From: Ensifer sp. LC163
GTDB taxonomy: Bacteria; Pseudomonadota; Alphaproteobacteria; Rhizobiales; Rhizobiaceae
Direction of reading: 5' to 3'
Assembly: GCF_001695855.1 (NCBI RefSeq)
Contig: NZ_MBSS01000012.1
Span: 310,001 to 374,000, forward strand
Length of the DNA stretch: 64,000 bases
A program made the position numbers and the translations under genes. The notes under the pieces are model-generated. The model ran no database searches, was not told where the DNA came from, and saw nothing but the letters and a program-made list of their open reading frames with translations. Below are positions 41,136-50,341 of this stretch, piece after piece; the first letter of the stretch is position 1; the number at the start of each line of letters is the position of its first letter.

Positions 41136-41300
41136 GATTTTTTTGTCGGTTTCCAGCAAATCGGCGCATTTTCATGTGGGCGCCGGAGCAACCGAGCCTG
41201 TCATGCCGCTGAAGACCTGCAGGAAGCAGCAGTTCGACTTGGTGTAGAGCGGCGAGAACGCGAGGCAAACAGGACCGGATCTGGTTGTCGCCTGCCCGCT

Positions 41301-43520
41301 CTATGACTTTCGCGAGAGCCTATCGATCGCATCGAGCGTCGCGGCGCCAAAATCTCCATCGACCGGACCACTATAAAAGCCGCGATCCTTCAGCAGCACC
41401 TGCATCTCCTTGCGGAAGGCCGGCGTAAAGTTGCTCGGCTGGGTCTTGAGTTCCTGAAGCTTGGCCGGGTCACCACCCTCGACGCTGGCTGCCGCCCAGC
41501 GCACAGCCTCCTTCGCATCCGCCTTGGTGCCGAGGCCATAGTCATAAAGACGGCTCAGATTTCCCATGGCGTAGGCGCTGCCGGCATTTGCCGCCATCTC
41601 GTACCAGGTGCGGGCCTGGGCATAGTCCTGGGCGACGCCGGTGCCGACATCGTAGAACCAGCCGAGCAATGCCATGGAATAGGAATCGCCGACATTGGCC
41701 GCCTTTTCGTACCAGGTCTTGGCTTCGGCATAGTTCTGCTCGGTGCCAAGCCCGTTCTGGTAGGCCCAGCCGAGAGACGACATGGCGTTGACGTCGCCTC
41801 CTTCGGCCGCCTTCTTGTACCACGACAGCGACTGCGCCAGGTCCTTGGGCAGGCCAAGCCCCTCTCGATAGAACCAGCCCACGGTGGCCATGGCGTTGGC
41901 ATAACCCTGACCGGCGGCCAGCTGATACCACCTGGCGGCTTCATCATAGTCCTGGGCGATGCCGCCATAACCTTCGCGATAGAGCCAGCCGAGCGATGCC
42001 TGACCATAGGCATTGCCGGCCTTGGCCGCCTGCTCGAACATGCGCTTGCCCTGGTCGACATCGACGGCACCATCGGTGCCGTAGACGGAGAACCAGGCCA
42101 GATTCGTCAACGCGTACATATTGCCGCCGTCGGCTGCCTTTTGATAATTGTGGCGCGCCTCGACATAGTCGCGTCCGGCATCCTGTGCCCGGCCCAGCAT
42201 ATTGACGAGCATCATGTCGTCGGGGTTCTCGTTGACCGCCTGGGCGCAGGCCGTCAGCGCCCGGGCGGAATCAAGCTTCAGGAAGTTGACGCCGACGAAG
42301 CCGGGCATGGACTGCGGCTCGCCTGCCAGCAGATAGCAATCGCGCGAAGCCTGGGTGTCCTTGCCGGTCTGCGAGATGTTGAGACCCTTCTGCGGTTCGA
42401 GCGCGGCAATCTGCTGCTCCGCCTCCGCCTTGTGCTTGCTGTCGGGATAACGCTCGAGGAACCGCGTGAGCGCGGCGGCGTCGGTCGACTGCTTCAGGGC
42501 GTCCCAGGCAAGCTCGTCGGGCGTCGCGCTCGACGTCTGCTCAGCCTCGGCCAGAAGCTTCAGCTTCTTTTCCGCCAGCATCTTATAGACAGGATCGGAT
42601 CCATGCTTGGCGAGGAAGGCAGCGATCAGATCCTTGTCGGCGAGATCGCGGATGTTCTGCCAATCGGCAGCAGCGGCCGATTGGCTGTTTGGCGAGAGCT
42701 GCTCACCGTTGTTGGTGATGTTGATGTTCACTTCCTTTATGTTCAGGAAGATCTGGGCGCCACCGAGCGATCCATAGACAAAGGGCTCCTGGCCGCGGTT
42801 TGTAACCGAAACCACCTCGTCACGCACCTTGCCCAGGGCGATGCGCACGTCGACGCCCGGCTCAGTGAGGTACTTCGCAAGTGCTGTGGCAAAAGGGCTG
42901 TTCCTGCCCTCGCCATCGAGCGCAACGGTTCCGGCCTTGGACGCGAAGGCGACCAGCAGGTCGGCCGATTCGGGCTCAACACGCGCGAGCCCGCGGGAGA
43001 CGGCGCGCGTCGAGATCGACCGCGTCATGCTCTGCTCAAACGGATTGTTGCGGCAGGCGTCGAGAATCACCAGCTTGAGCTTGGTTGCGCCTTCGAGCGA
43101 CCGCTGAACCCGGTCAAGGCCGATCGCCTCGTCCTCGATATCCTTGTCCGTCTTTAATTGCACATCGGTCGGCAAAAGGAAGTTCTGGCCGTTCATTTCC
43201 ATGCCGTGGCCGGAGTAATAGACAATCGCCACCTCGGCGCCGGTTGCCAGATCTTCAAAATCGCGCAGCGCCTTCACCATGTCCTGGCGCCCGACGTCAT
43301 GAACCGTGGTGACGGAATCGAAGCCCGCATCCTCGAACGAGGCCTTCATCAGTTCGACGTCATTGGCGGGATTGTTGAGTTGAGAGGTCGCCTCGTACTT
43401 CTCGTTGCCGATCAAAAGGGCGACACGCTTCGCGGCCAAGACATCGGCTGGCGCAAACGCCAGCACCGCCACGAAAAGAATGACGAACGGCCGCCAACGC
43501 GACGAATGCCCCGTAAACAT
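41301..43520 (-). CDS. Secreted caspase-Sel1-peptidoglycan-binding protein
   Basis: The protein has 739 aa. It begins with a signal peptide or N-terminal anchor (residues 10-30, VILFVAVLAFAPADVLAA). The caspase/metacaspase p20 domain at ~31-270 has His105 in YYSGHG and Cys156 in ILDACRNNPF. A linker follows, then at least six Sel1 repeats at ~480-690 (ASLGWLYREGYG, ATVGWFYREGLG, SSLGWAYQNGLG). The C-terminus is a peptidoglycan-binding domain (LLKDRGFYSGPVDGDFG). ATG at 43,520 has AAGGAAG upstream. It probably acts in the periplasm; targets are unknown. Confidence 0.88.
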   Translation of the reverse strand: MFTGHSSRWRPFVILFVAVLAFAPADVLAAKRVALLIGNEKYEATSQLNNPANDVELMKASFEDAGFDSVTTVHDVGRQDMVKALRDFEDLATGAEVAIVYYSGHGMEMNGQNFLLPTDVQLKTDKDIEDEAIGLDRVQRSLEGATKLKLVILDACRNNPFEQSMTRSISTRAVSRGLARVEPESADLLVAFASKAGTVALDGEGRNSPFATALAKYLTEPGVDVRIALGKVRDEVVSVTNRGQEPFVYGSLGGAQIFLNIKEVNINITNNGEQLSPNSQSAAAADWQNIRDLADKDLIAAFLAKHGSDPVYKMLAEKKLKLLAEAEQTSSATPDELAWDALKQSTDAAALTRFLERYPDSKHKAEAEQQIAALEPQKGLNISQTGKDTQASRDCYLLAGEPQSMPGFVGVNFLKLDSARALTACAQAVNENPDDMMLVNMLGRAQDAGRDYVEARHNYQKAADGGNMYALTNLAWFSVYGTDGAVDVDQGKRMFEQAAKAGNAYGQASLGWLYREGYGGIAQDYDEAARWYQLAAGQGYANAMATVGWFYREGLGLPKDLAQSLSWYKKAAEGGDVNAMSSLGWAYQNGLGTEQNYAEAKTWYEKAANVGDSYSMALLGWFYDVGTGVAQDYAQARTWYEMAANAGSAYAMGNLSRLYDYGLGTKADAKEAVRWAAASVEGGDPAKLQELKTQPSNFTPAFRKEMQVLLKDRGFYSGPVDGDFGAATLDAIDRLSRKS

Positions 43521-43842
43521 GCTCTTCCTTCCGGCGCCACCCCTTATCCCCTGGCTCACCGGGAGCAGGAGACGGGAGGCGCTCAACCCCATGAACGGCA
43601 CTTCGGGACGATGCCACCGCCCCAAAACCATGCCCTGATGAAACTATTACGTATGAGCCAGGGGCTTTCAATGTCTCGGTTCGCCATATTTTTTTGAGGC
43701 AGTTCGTCTTCAGCGCTCCCGCAAGGTCGAAGCAAGTCGGCGATCTTAACTCAGACGCCGCATCGCTCGGGCCGGGGTGATTCCGCCAGGTCCCGATGCG
43801 CCTCCTGCGCCAATGAAAGGCCATGCGTTCTCGGAGCTTGCC

Positions 43843-44199
43843 ATGTCGATGAAAATGCACGTCGCGGAAGCGAAGCCAGGGCAACTGGCAACGACGTATC
43901 AACATTACTTCATTGAGCGTCCCTGCCGGTTACTGATCATCGGCCAGCACCTCAAGGCAAAGACCAAATACCAGTGCCTGCTGCGTCACATCTCGATCGC
44001 CGGCGCCATGCTCGACTTCAATGCCGCACTCATGGTGCCGAAACACTTCTTTCTGGAGATCGACGGATTCAAGGAAGAGATCGGCTGCTCTCAAGTTCAT
44101 CGCAGCGGCGCGGAGCTCGGCGTGCGCTTCAACATGCTGCTCGCTCCCGACTTCGTCAGCCGGCTCATCCGCATGCAATTTTCAAGCGGTGGCTTTTGA
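43843..44199 (+). CDS. PilZ-domain protein, 118 aa
   Basis: The sequence RPCRLLIIGQHLKAKTKYQCL then RHISIAGAMLDFN and VPKHFFLEIDGFKEEIGCSQVHRSGAELGVRF fits a PilZ beta-barrel, although the c-di-GMP RxxxR motif is not obvious. ATG at 43,843 has GGAG six bases upstream; earlier ATGs lack one. A second PilZ gene follows downstream. Confidence 0.7.
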   Translation: MSMKMHVAEAKPGQLATTYQHYFIERPCRLLIIGQHLKAKTKYQCLLRHISIAGAMLDFNAALMVPKHFFLEIDGFKEEIGCSQVHRSGAELGVRFNMLLAPDFVSRLIRMQFSSGGF

Positions 44200-44402
44200 C
44201 CGCGGCCGGGTTCCGCCTAGGGAAAATGACCGATGTTAGATTTTTATCGATCTCCTTCAGCGGATTGCAAACTTCTGCACCGAGACTGCACTCAACTTGC
44301 CTCGGCATTCACGCGAGGATTAAGCGTGGGCGAATGAATTGCCCACGGGCCGAGCTTGGCAAAGATCGCATTTCGCGATCCGGCGTTGACGGAGAATGAC
44401 AG

Positions 44403-44777
44403 ATGCAGCAGACGATGTATTCCTGCGTGCCCTCGCCGTTCTACGAACGTCGCTACGAGCGCTTTTCCATCGGCCATGCCGCCACCCTGACGACCGTACA
44501 GCCGGGGCTTGGCAGCGTATCGGTCAGAACCTGTCGGATGATCGACATCTCCCGCGGTGGCGCCAGCTTTGCCGTGCAGACCACCATCGGCCTGCCTCAG
44601 CATTATTATCTTCATATCATCGGCACTTCGCTTCGCATCGGTTGCGCCGAGGTCTATCGCAATGGCGATCGCATCGGGGTGCAGTTCATCAAGCCGATCG
44701 AGCAGACCCTACTGCGCGAGATCATCCGGCAGGAGTTCTTCACCGGCCAGGACGCCAAGGCGCCCAAGCGCCGCTAA
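44403..44777 (+). CDS. PilZ-domain protein, 124 aa
   Basis: It contains ERRYERFSIGHAATLT, CRMIDISRGGASFAV, HYYLHIIGTSLRIGCAEVYR and RIGVQFI, a full PilZ pattern with an RRxxR-like N-terminal motif and D-S-x-G-G, so it may bind c-di-GMP. GGAG is about 9 bases upstream. It resembles the preceding gene, suggesting local duplication. Confidence 0.8.
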   Translation: MQQTMYSCVPSPFYERRYERFSIGHAATLTTVQPGLGSVSVRTCRMIDISRGGASFAVQTTIGLPQHYYLHIIGTSLRIGCAEVYRNGDRIGVQFIKPIEQTLLREIIRQEFFTGQDAKAPKRR

Positions 44778-44868
44778 TGCCCATGCGGCCTGTGCAACAG
44801 GCCGTCAAAACCCAACAACTCGCGACGGCTTTTTCTCATCAAGGCGATTCCGCATTGCCAAAGCATGC

Positions 44869-44973
44869 GTTACAGCGCCGCGCGTCTGTTTAGACGCGCA
44901 AAGGTCGCTGTAACACTCTGAGTTGCTGCATAATTTTGCCCTTAAATCGATTCCGATTTAAGGAATTATGCAG
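44869..44973. repeat. Palindromic intergenic mosaic repeat, copy 1
   Basis: Two hairpins lie side by side. The first is GTTACAGCG...CGCTGTAAC around an inner CGCGTCT/AGACGCG stem (44,869-44,914). The second is CTGCATAATT...AATTATGCAG around CCTTAAATCG/CGATTTAAGG (44,926-44,973). A related copy in reversed order lies at 48,636. This type of element is typical of Sinorhizobium/Ensifer intergenic regions. Confidence 0.8.
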
Positions 44974-45015
44974 TAAGTTCCGCGAACTTTGTTCGAACGG
45001 GGCCTTATATAAAGC

Positions 45016-46140
45016 ATGTCCGCATTCTCTCGCTTCACGCCGCTCATCCAATCCCTGCCCTCCACGATCCCCTTCGTTGGACCCGAGGCCATCGAGCGCC
45101 AGCGTGGGCGCGCCATTGCTGCCCGCATCGGCGCTAACGAAAGCGGGTTTGGGCCTGCTGAAAGCGTCGTGCAAGCGATGCGAGAGGCGGCAACGGGAAC
45201 GTGGAAATATGCGGACCCGGAAAACCATGATCTGAAGCAGGCGCTGGCGGCCCGGCTCGGCGTCTCTGCCGCCAACATTGCGATCGGCGAAGGCATCGAC
45301 GGACTGCTGGGGCAGATCGTGCGGATGGTGATCGAGCCCGGCATGCCGGTCGTCACTTCGCTCGGCGCATATCCGACGTTCAACTATCACGTCGTCGGCC
45401 ACGGCGGCCGGCTGGTGACGGTGCCCTATGTCGGCGATCACGAAGATCTCGACGGGTTGCTAGCAGCAGTCAAGCAAGAGAATGCCCCGCTCGTCTATTT
45501 CGCCAATCCCGACAACCCGATGGGAAGCTGGTGGAACGCCGAACGCGTTGTCGAATTCGCCAAGGCCCTGCCCGAAACCACGCTCTTCATCCTCGACGAA
45601 GCCTATTGCGAAACCGCTCCGGCAGGGGCCTTGCCCGCGATCGCCGCGTTGATAGGCATGCCCAATGTCGTCAGGACGCGGACTTTCTCCAAGGCCTATG
45701 GCCTTGCCGGCTCGCGGGTCGGTTATGTCATCACCACGCCCGGGACCGCCCAGGCGTTCGACAAGATCCGCAATCATTTCGGTATGAATCGGATCGGCGT
45801 GGCGGCGGCAGTCGCAGCGCTTGCGGATCAGGACTATCTAGGTTCGGTAACGGCAAAAATTGCGCATTCGCGCGAGCGGATTGCTGAGATCGCCAAAAGC
45901 AATGGCTTGTCGCCGCTCGAATCGGCGACCAATTTCGTCGCGATCGATTGTGGAAAGGACGCGGTCTATGCGCGCGCGATCGTCGATACGCTGATGAGCG
46001 ACCACGGCATCTTCATCCGCATGCCCGGCGTCGCCCCGCTCAACCGCTGCATTCGCGTCAGCACCGGGCCAGAGGCGGAGATGGACCTGCTTGAAGCCGC
46101 CCTGCCGAAGGTTCTGGAGAAACTGGCAGGCGGCCAATAG
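45016..46140 (+). CDS. PLP-dependent aminotransferase, HisC-like
   Basis: The protein has 374 aa, class-I/II aminotransferase fold. IGANESGFGP near the start, FANPDNPMGSWW for cofactor stacking, FILDEAYCE and TRTFSKAYGLAGSRVGY with the PLP-binding Lys. C-terminal RVSTGPEAEMDLL contributes the carboxylate-binding Arg. It resembles histidinol-phosphate aminotransferase paralogues; the substrate is not certain. No histidine genes are adjacent. Confidence 0.85.
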   Translation: MSAFSRFTPLIQSLPSTIPFVGPEAIERQRGRAIAARIGANESGFGPAESVVQAMREAATGTWKYADPENHDLKQALAARLGVSAANIAIGEGIDGLLGQIVRMVIEPGMPVVTSLGAYPTFNYHVVGHGGRLVTVPYVGDHEDLDGLLAAVKQENAPLVYFANPDNPMGSWWNAERVVEFAKALPETTLFILDEAYCETAPAGALPAIAALIGMPNVVRTRTFSKAYGLAGSRVGYVITTPGTAQAFDKIRNHFGMNRIGVAAAVAALADQDYLGSVTAKIAHSRERIAEIAKSNGLSPLESATNFVAIDCGKDAVYARAIVDTLMSDHGIFIRMPGVAPLNRCIRVSTGPEAEMDLLEAALPKVLEKLAGGQ

Positions 46141-46207
46141 GCCCTCATATCCGGCGCCTGCTCGCTGGCGGGCGCCGCCGGACGGGAGCTTACTCCCGCC
46201 TTGGCGT

Positions 46208-46474
46208 TCAGTGAACGGTCATCCATTCGCGGGCCGCGCGAAGCGCTGCTGCAAGGTCGGCCTTGCTCATCGTCATCGAAAGGTCGGCGCGCAGATCGAC
46301 GGCGCGGTCGCAACCCTTGATCGCGGCAATGTTCAGCCATTTATGGGCGGCTACCAGGTCGACCGGACGACCACGGCCCGTCGCATAGGCCAGACCCATT
46401 TCGCAAAAGACGTCCGCCTGGCTTTCACCACCCATCGCGGTATTCGAAGCAACCTGCATATCAAAGCGTGCCAT
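46208..46474 (-). CDS. Small Sel1-repeat protein, 88 aa
   Basis: One Sel1-like repeat: QADVFCEMGLAYATGRGRP, DLVAAHKWLNIAAIKG. No signal peptide. AGGGA precedes the ATG. Such short proteins are common in rhizobia and probably serve as adaptors; the role is unknown. Confidence 0.75.
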   Translation of the reverse strand: MARFDMQVASNTAMGGESQADVFCEMGLAYATGRGRPVDLVAAHKWLNIAAIKGCDRAVDLRADLSMTMSKADLAAALRAAREWMTVH

Positions 46475-47068
46475 TGTCTTGTCCCTGTTTTGCCTGGTTG
46501 GTTTTCCGAAGCGGCCCGCCCTTTAGAGGCGGACCATGCTCCAGATCAGCATTTGTTTTTTGGTCCCTGTTCGACCGTGCCTCTTTGTGGGCCTTTCCGA
46601 ACCGCGCCATCTTTGCAGCGTCGTCTTCGGTCATTTGGCGGGGTGAATTTCTCCGCTCGTCTTATGGGTCTTACTATGCAGCACGGCCTTCAATACGCGC
46701 TTAAAATGCATGATTAATTTGAGACAAACAAAGTTCAAACACTTGGTAAACTTGAGTTTTTGTTAAACATCGAAAGGCCGGAAATCTGGCGCATTCGCAT
46801 AAAAATTTACGAAATATTCAACCGCCGACCTCAACCAAACGGTAACCACGAAAAGGGTGTCCGACCTGCCAGTCCTGGATTTCCTCGATTTTTCTCGGCC
46901 GAAAACCGGCAGATAAAAAGCACAAACAGGCGCACTCGAACCAGTTTACCTTTACGTGCGCGTAAGCTACCTTGCCGGCGGCGGTGAGGAGACTGCCTTT
47001 CAAACGAGGATATCTGAAGAGGTGCCGGCGAAGCGGACCGCGCCGGCGGCTTTTATCTGGAGGAATGA
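46475..47068. other. Intergenic region of ~590 bases
   Basis: It is AT-richer than its surroundings (46,700-46,830). Only weak frames without ribosome-binding sites are present. A GC-rich inverted repeat around 47,020-47,052 (GCCGGCG/CGCCGGC) lies in the leader of the next gene. No RNA gene recognised. Confidence 0.5.
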
Positions 47069-47410
47069 ATGATTCGTACCCTGTTCATGACCGCGGCTCT
47101 CGCTTTTGGCGTCGCCGGAACGGCCGTTGCCGCCGAACCGATCGTCGGCAACTGGAAGACCGCAACCGGCGCGACGGCCGAGATTGCACCTTGCGGCGGC
47201 GCCTTCTGCGTGACGCTGAAGACCGGCAAACACGCCGGCAAGCGGATCGGCAATCTGTCCGGCACGGATGGCAGCTATTCCGGGGAAATCACCGATCCCG
47301 AAACCGACAAGACCTATAGCGGTTCGGGCGCGGTCAACGGCAACTCGCTGAAGATGAAGGGCTGCGTGCTCAAGATTCTCTGCAAATCACAAACCTGGTC
47401 GCGCCTCTAG
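47069..47410 (+). CDS. Secreted DUF2147-like protein
   Basis: The protein has 113 aa. Signal peptide ending near AVAAEP at residue ~22. GNWKTATGATAEIAPCGGAFCVTL, GKRIGN and LKMKGCVLKILCKSQTWSR are the DUF2147 pattern, with paired cysteines. GGAGG is six bases upstream. It is a periplasmic small beta-barrel of unknown role. Confidence 0.85.
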   Translation: MIRTLFMTAALAFGVAGTAVAAEPIVGNWKTATGATAEIAPCGGAFCVTLKTGKHAGKRIGNLSGTDGSYSGEITDPETDKTYSGSGAVNGNSLKMKGCVLKILCKSQTWSRL

Positions 47411-47429
47411 GATCAATCGCGTACAAAAA

Positions 47430-47456
47430 GGGCGGCCCTCGGGTCGCCCATTTTTT
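47430..47456 (+). terminator. Rho-independent terminator
   Basis: GGGCG pairs with CGCCC around a short CCC/GGG inner stem, followed by ATTTTTT. It ends the DUF2147-like transcript. Confidence 0.75.
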
Positions 47457-47499
47457 GCGCCTGATAGGCGCGTTCTTCCTTATCGACTTCGACGGCCTT

Positions 47500-47702
47500 C
47501 TTGACTGCGGGCCGCCTCCGATGATCGCTGGCATGCGGTTATTCGGCACGAACTGCTCGCCTGCCGATGTCGAGGTGTCTACCTCATAGGGAGCACCCAG
47601 TTCCTCCAGCATGACGGTGACTTCCAGCCGTTCACCGCACGCCAGTAACAAAGCACGATCTGTGCAGTCACTATTCTCTCCTGATGCATTGGGATCAAAC
47701 AC
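47500..47702 (-). pseudogene. Glutathione S-transferase remnant
   Basis: A short frame reads LEVTVMLEELGAPYEVDTS then GEQFVPNNRMPAIIGGG, matching the start of GST N-terminal domains. About ten residues are missing between GEQF and PNNRMPAI, and the sequence then loses similarity. No complete gene is present. Inferred to be a decayed GST. Confidence 0.5.
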
Positions 47703-47849
47703 CTAGGCACACCTCTGCCCGCGAGAACGGCAGCGACATCAATCACAAGATGAACGCCAGATGAACGGCCATATCAGCAAGAGTTCAGTTTGGTTATGCG
47801 AAAACACACTCAATCGATTTGAACCGCCTCCAGACCAACGGACAGAACC

Positions 47850-48023
47850 ATGGACATTCTTGCTCGGCGCCTCACCATTATCAGCCTTCTGATGGTTGTT
47901 TTTGCGATGACCCTTGCTGCCGCAGTCAGCGCAGATACCGAACGTCGCCGCAGCAACACCTATCTCGGCTCGCTGACGGATTGCACCGCGCACACGGCGC
48001 AATACTGCCAAGCCAAGCTCTAA
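47850..48023 (+). CDS. Small secreted protein, 57 aa
   Basis: N-terminal signal-like helix (LTIISLLMVVFAMTLAAAVSA), then a short mature part with two cysteines (LGSLTDCTAHTAQYCQAKL). Located just upstream of another small secreted/membrane protein. No family recognised. Confidence 0.55.
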   Translation: MDILARRLTIISLLMVVFAMTLAAAVSADTERRRSNTYLGSLTDCTAHTAQYCQAKL

Positions 48024-48036
48024 CGGAGAGACTGAT

Positions 48037-48213
48037 ATGCTGGCCGCCCTTTCCACATCCGCCTTTCTCTCGCTGCGTGTCCTTGCACTTGCCAGCCTGC
48101 TGATGGCGCCGGTTGGGGCGCTTGCCTATAGCAAGGCCAATGGCCTGAGCATCGGCAAGCAGGGGGCCGGCCTCGTTCTCTTCGTGACGCTGCAGCGTCA
48201 ATCGATGAGCTGA
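48037..48213 (+). CDS. Small secreted or membrane protein, 58 aa
   Basis: GGAGAG precedes the ATG. It has two hydrophobic segments (SLRVLALASLLMAPVGALA and GAGLVLFVTL). It follows the preceding small gene by 13 bases and precedes a terminator, so the two form one transcript. Confidence 0.5.
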   Translation: MLAALSTSAFLSLRVLALASLLMAPVGALAYSKANGLSIGKQGAGLVLFVTLQRQSMS

Positions 48214-48216
48214 CCG

Positions 48217-48243
48217 AAGGCGCCATCGGCGCCTTTAATTTTT
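48217..48243 (+). terminator. Rho-independent terminator
   Basis: AAGGCGCC and GGCGCCTT form an 8-bp stem with a 3-nt loop, followed by TAATTTTT. Confidence 0.85.
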
Positions 48244-48305
48244 CAGTCTCTCTTGCATCGCTGCGCGCCTTACTGTCCTTTCACCGTTGAAAGGACCCGC
48301 CACTG

Positions 48306-48626
48306 ATGCCAGCCTATGCCGTCTATTCCCTTGCCGCCCTTGCCGAGATCGCCGGATGCTTCGCCTTCTGGGCGTGGCTGAAACTTGACAGGCCGATCTG
48401 GTGGCTGATCCCGGGCATGGCGTCGCTGGCACTGTTTGCCTGGCTGCTGACCTTGATTGACAGCGCGGCGGCCGGCCGCGCCTATGCAGCCTATGGCGGG
48501 GTCTATATCGCCGCCTCGCTCATCTGGCTGTGGCTTGCCGAAGGCGTGCGGCCTGACCGTTGGGATCTGACCGGAATGGCCGTCGCCCTCGTCGGCAGCG
48601 CCATCATCCTCGCTGGACCGCGCTAG
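48306..48626 (+). CDS. ynfA: YnfA/UPF0060 family membrane protein
   Basis: The protein has 106 aa and four membrane helices. [40 protein letters not shown] and [23 protein letters not shown] are typical of the family. It is related to small multidrug resistance-type proteins; transport substrate uncertain. Confidence 0.92.
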   Translation: MPAYAVYSLAALAEIAGCFAFWAWLKLDRPIWWLIPGMASLALFAWLLTLIDSAAAGRAYAAYGGVYIAASLIWLWLAEGVRPDRWDLTGMAVALVGSAIILAGPR

Positions 48627-48635
48627 GGGCAGCTA

Positions 48636-48739
48636 CTGCATAATCCCTTAAATCGAAAACGATTTATGGCGAAAATTATTCAGAAAATTCAAAGCATTAC
48701 AGCGTCAGTTGCGCGACATACCTGACGCGCGGCGCTGCA
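48636..48739. repeat. Palindromic intergenic mosaic repeat, copy 2
   Basis: The same two modules as the element at 44,869 in reverse order: CTGCATAAT...AATTATTCAG with CCTTAAATCG/CGATTTA, then ACAGCGTCA...TGACGCGCGGCGCTG. It has more mismatches than copy 1. Confidence 0.75.
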
Positions 48740-48784
48740 AAGCTGTGCTGACCGACGTGGTTGTGCATGCCCGCATCTTGTCGT

Positions 48785-48812
48785 TTGCTTGTCAGAAGCC
48801 TCAGCCTATAAT
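48785..48812 (+). promoter_or_regulatory. amn promoter, leaderless
   Basis: -35 TTGCTT, 16-bp spacer, perfect -10 TATAAT at 48,807-48,812. The amn ATG follows five bases later with no ribosome-binding site, indicating a leaderless mRNA. Confidence 0.65.
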
Positions 48813-48817
48813 GCGAC

Positions 48818-50320
48818 ATGAACAAGCGAATCTCTTCACACTCCGTCCTTTCCGTCTCCACGCCCGAGCCGTTCGAGCCGCAGTTCTTCGAAGATCCGGC
48901 GGCCGCAGTCGATTGCCTGGAGGCGCTTTACGATCGCAATACCCGGTTCCTCACAGAGGCTTTCGAGGGGCTGGGCAAGAATGGCGTTCTGCTCACGCGC
49001 TACCGCGCCTGCTATCCGCAGGTCAGCATCGAGACCAGCAGCTTCGGCCATGTCGATTCCCGCCTGTCCTTCGGTTATGTCAGTGCGCCAGGCGTCTACA
49101 CCACGACGATCACGCGGCCGAAACTGTTCCGGCATTATCTGAAGGAACAGCTGGGGCACCTGATGCGCAATCACGGCCTCGGCGTCACCGTCTCCGAATC
49201 CTCGACCCCGATCCCGCTGCATTTCGCCTTCGGGGAAGGCGCCCATGTCGAAGCATCGGCCGGCGATTCCATCGATATTCCGCTGCGCGACCTGTTCGAT
49301 GCACCCGATCTGACGACGACCGACGACGAGATCGCCAACGGTTCCTATGAGCCGGGCCCGGGCGAGCCCTCGCCGCTGGCGCCGTTTACCGCCCAGCGCA
49401 TCGACTATTCACTTGCCCGTCTCAGCCACTACACGGCCACGAGTGCGAACCATTTCCAGAACTTCGTGCTGTTCACCAACTACCAGTTCTACATGGACGA
49501 GTTCTGCGCCTGGGCGCGCCAGCAGATGGCGGAAGGCGGCAACGGCTACACGGCCTTCGTCGAGCCCGGCAACATCGTCACCCCGGCCGGCGCCGACAAG
49601 CCGGAAACCGACTATACGCTCGCCCGCCTGCCGCAGATGCCGGCCTACCACCTGAAGAAGAAGGGCCACGGCGGCATCACTATGGTCAATATCGGCGTCG
49701 GCCCGTCCAACGCCAAGACGATCACCGACCATATCGCCGTGCTGCGCCCGCATGTCTGGCTGATGCTCGGGCACTGCGCCGGGCTCAGGAACAGCCAACG
49801 GCTTGGCGACTATGTGCTCGCCCATGCCTATATGCGCGAGGATCATGTGCTGGACGACGACCTGCCTGTCTGGATCCCCCTGCCCGCGCTTGCCGAAGTG
49901 CAGGTGGCGTTGCAGGACGCCGTCGCCGAGGTCACCGGCTATCGCGACTACGATCTCAAGCAGATCATGCGCACCGGCACCGTCGCCACCATCGACAACC
50001 GCAACTGGGAACTGCGCGACCAGCGCGGGCCGGTCAAGCGCCTGTCGCAGGCGCGCGCCATCGCGCTCGACATGGAATCGGCAACGATCGCCGCCAACGG
50101 CTTCCGCTTCCGGGTGCCCTACGGCACGCTGCTTTGCGTTTCCGACAAGCCGCTTCACGGCGAGCTGAAGCTTCCAGGCATGGCCACTGCCTTCTATCGG
50201 ACGCAGGTCAGCCAGCATCTGAAGATCGGCATTCTCGCCCTTCAGAAACTCGCGGCGATGCCTCCGGAGAAGCTGCATTCCCGCAAGCTCAGAAGCTTCT
50301 ACGAGACGTCGTTCCAGTAG
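48818..50320 (+). CDS. amn: AMP nucleosidase
   Basis: The protein has 500 aa. The N-terminal regulatory domain covers ~1-190; the C-terminal phosphorylase-like catalytic domain has MVNIGVGPSNAKTITDHIAV, LMLGHCAGLRNSQRLGDYVLA, and ALDMESATIAANGFRFRVPYG with the nucleoside-binding Met-Glu-Ser. It hydrolyses AMP to adenine and ribose 5-phosphate. Monocistronic. Confidence 0.95.
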   Translation: MNKRISSHSVLSVSTPEPFEPQFFEDPAAAVDCLEALYDRNTRFLTEAFEGLGKNGVLLTRYRACYPQVSIETSSFGHVDSRLSFGYVSAPGVYTTTITRPKLFRHYLKEQLGHLMRNHGLGVTVSESSTPIPLHFAFGEGAHVEASAGDSIDIPLRDLFDAPDLTTTDDEIANGSYEPGPGEPSPLAPFTAQRIDYSLARLSHYTATSANHFQNFVLFTNYQFYMDEFCAWARQQMAEGGNGYTAFVEPGNIVTPAGADKPETDYTLARLPQMPAYHLKKKGHGGITMVNIGVGPSNAKTITDHIAVLRPHVWLMLGHCAGLRNSQRLGDYVLAHAYMREDHVLDDDLPVWIPLPALAEVQVALQDAVAEVTGYRDYDLKQIMRTGTVATIDNRNWELRDQRGPVKRLSQARAIALDMESATIAANGFRFRVPYGTLLCVSDKPLHGELKLPGMATAFYRTQVSQHLKIGILALQKLAAMPPEKLHSRKLRSFYETSFQ

Positions 50321-50341
50321 CCCCTCGGCCGGCAGCGAAGC

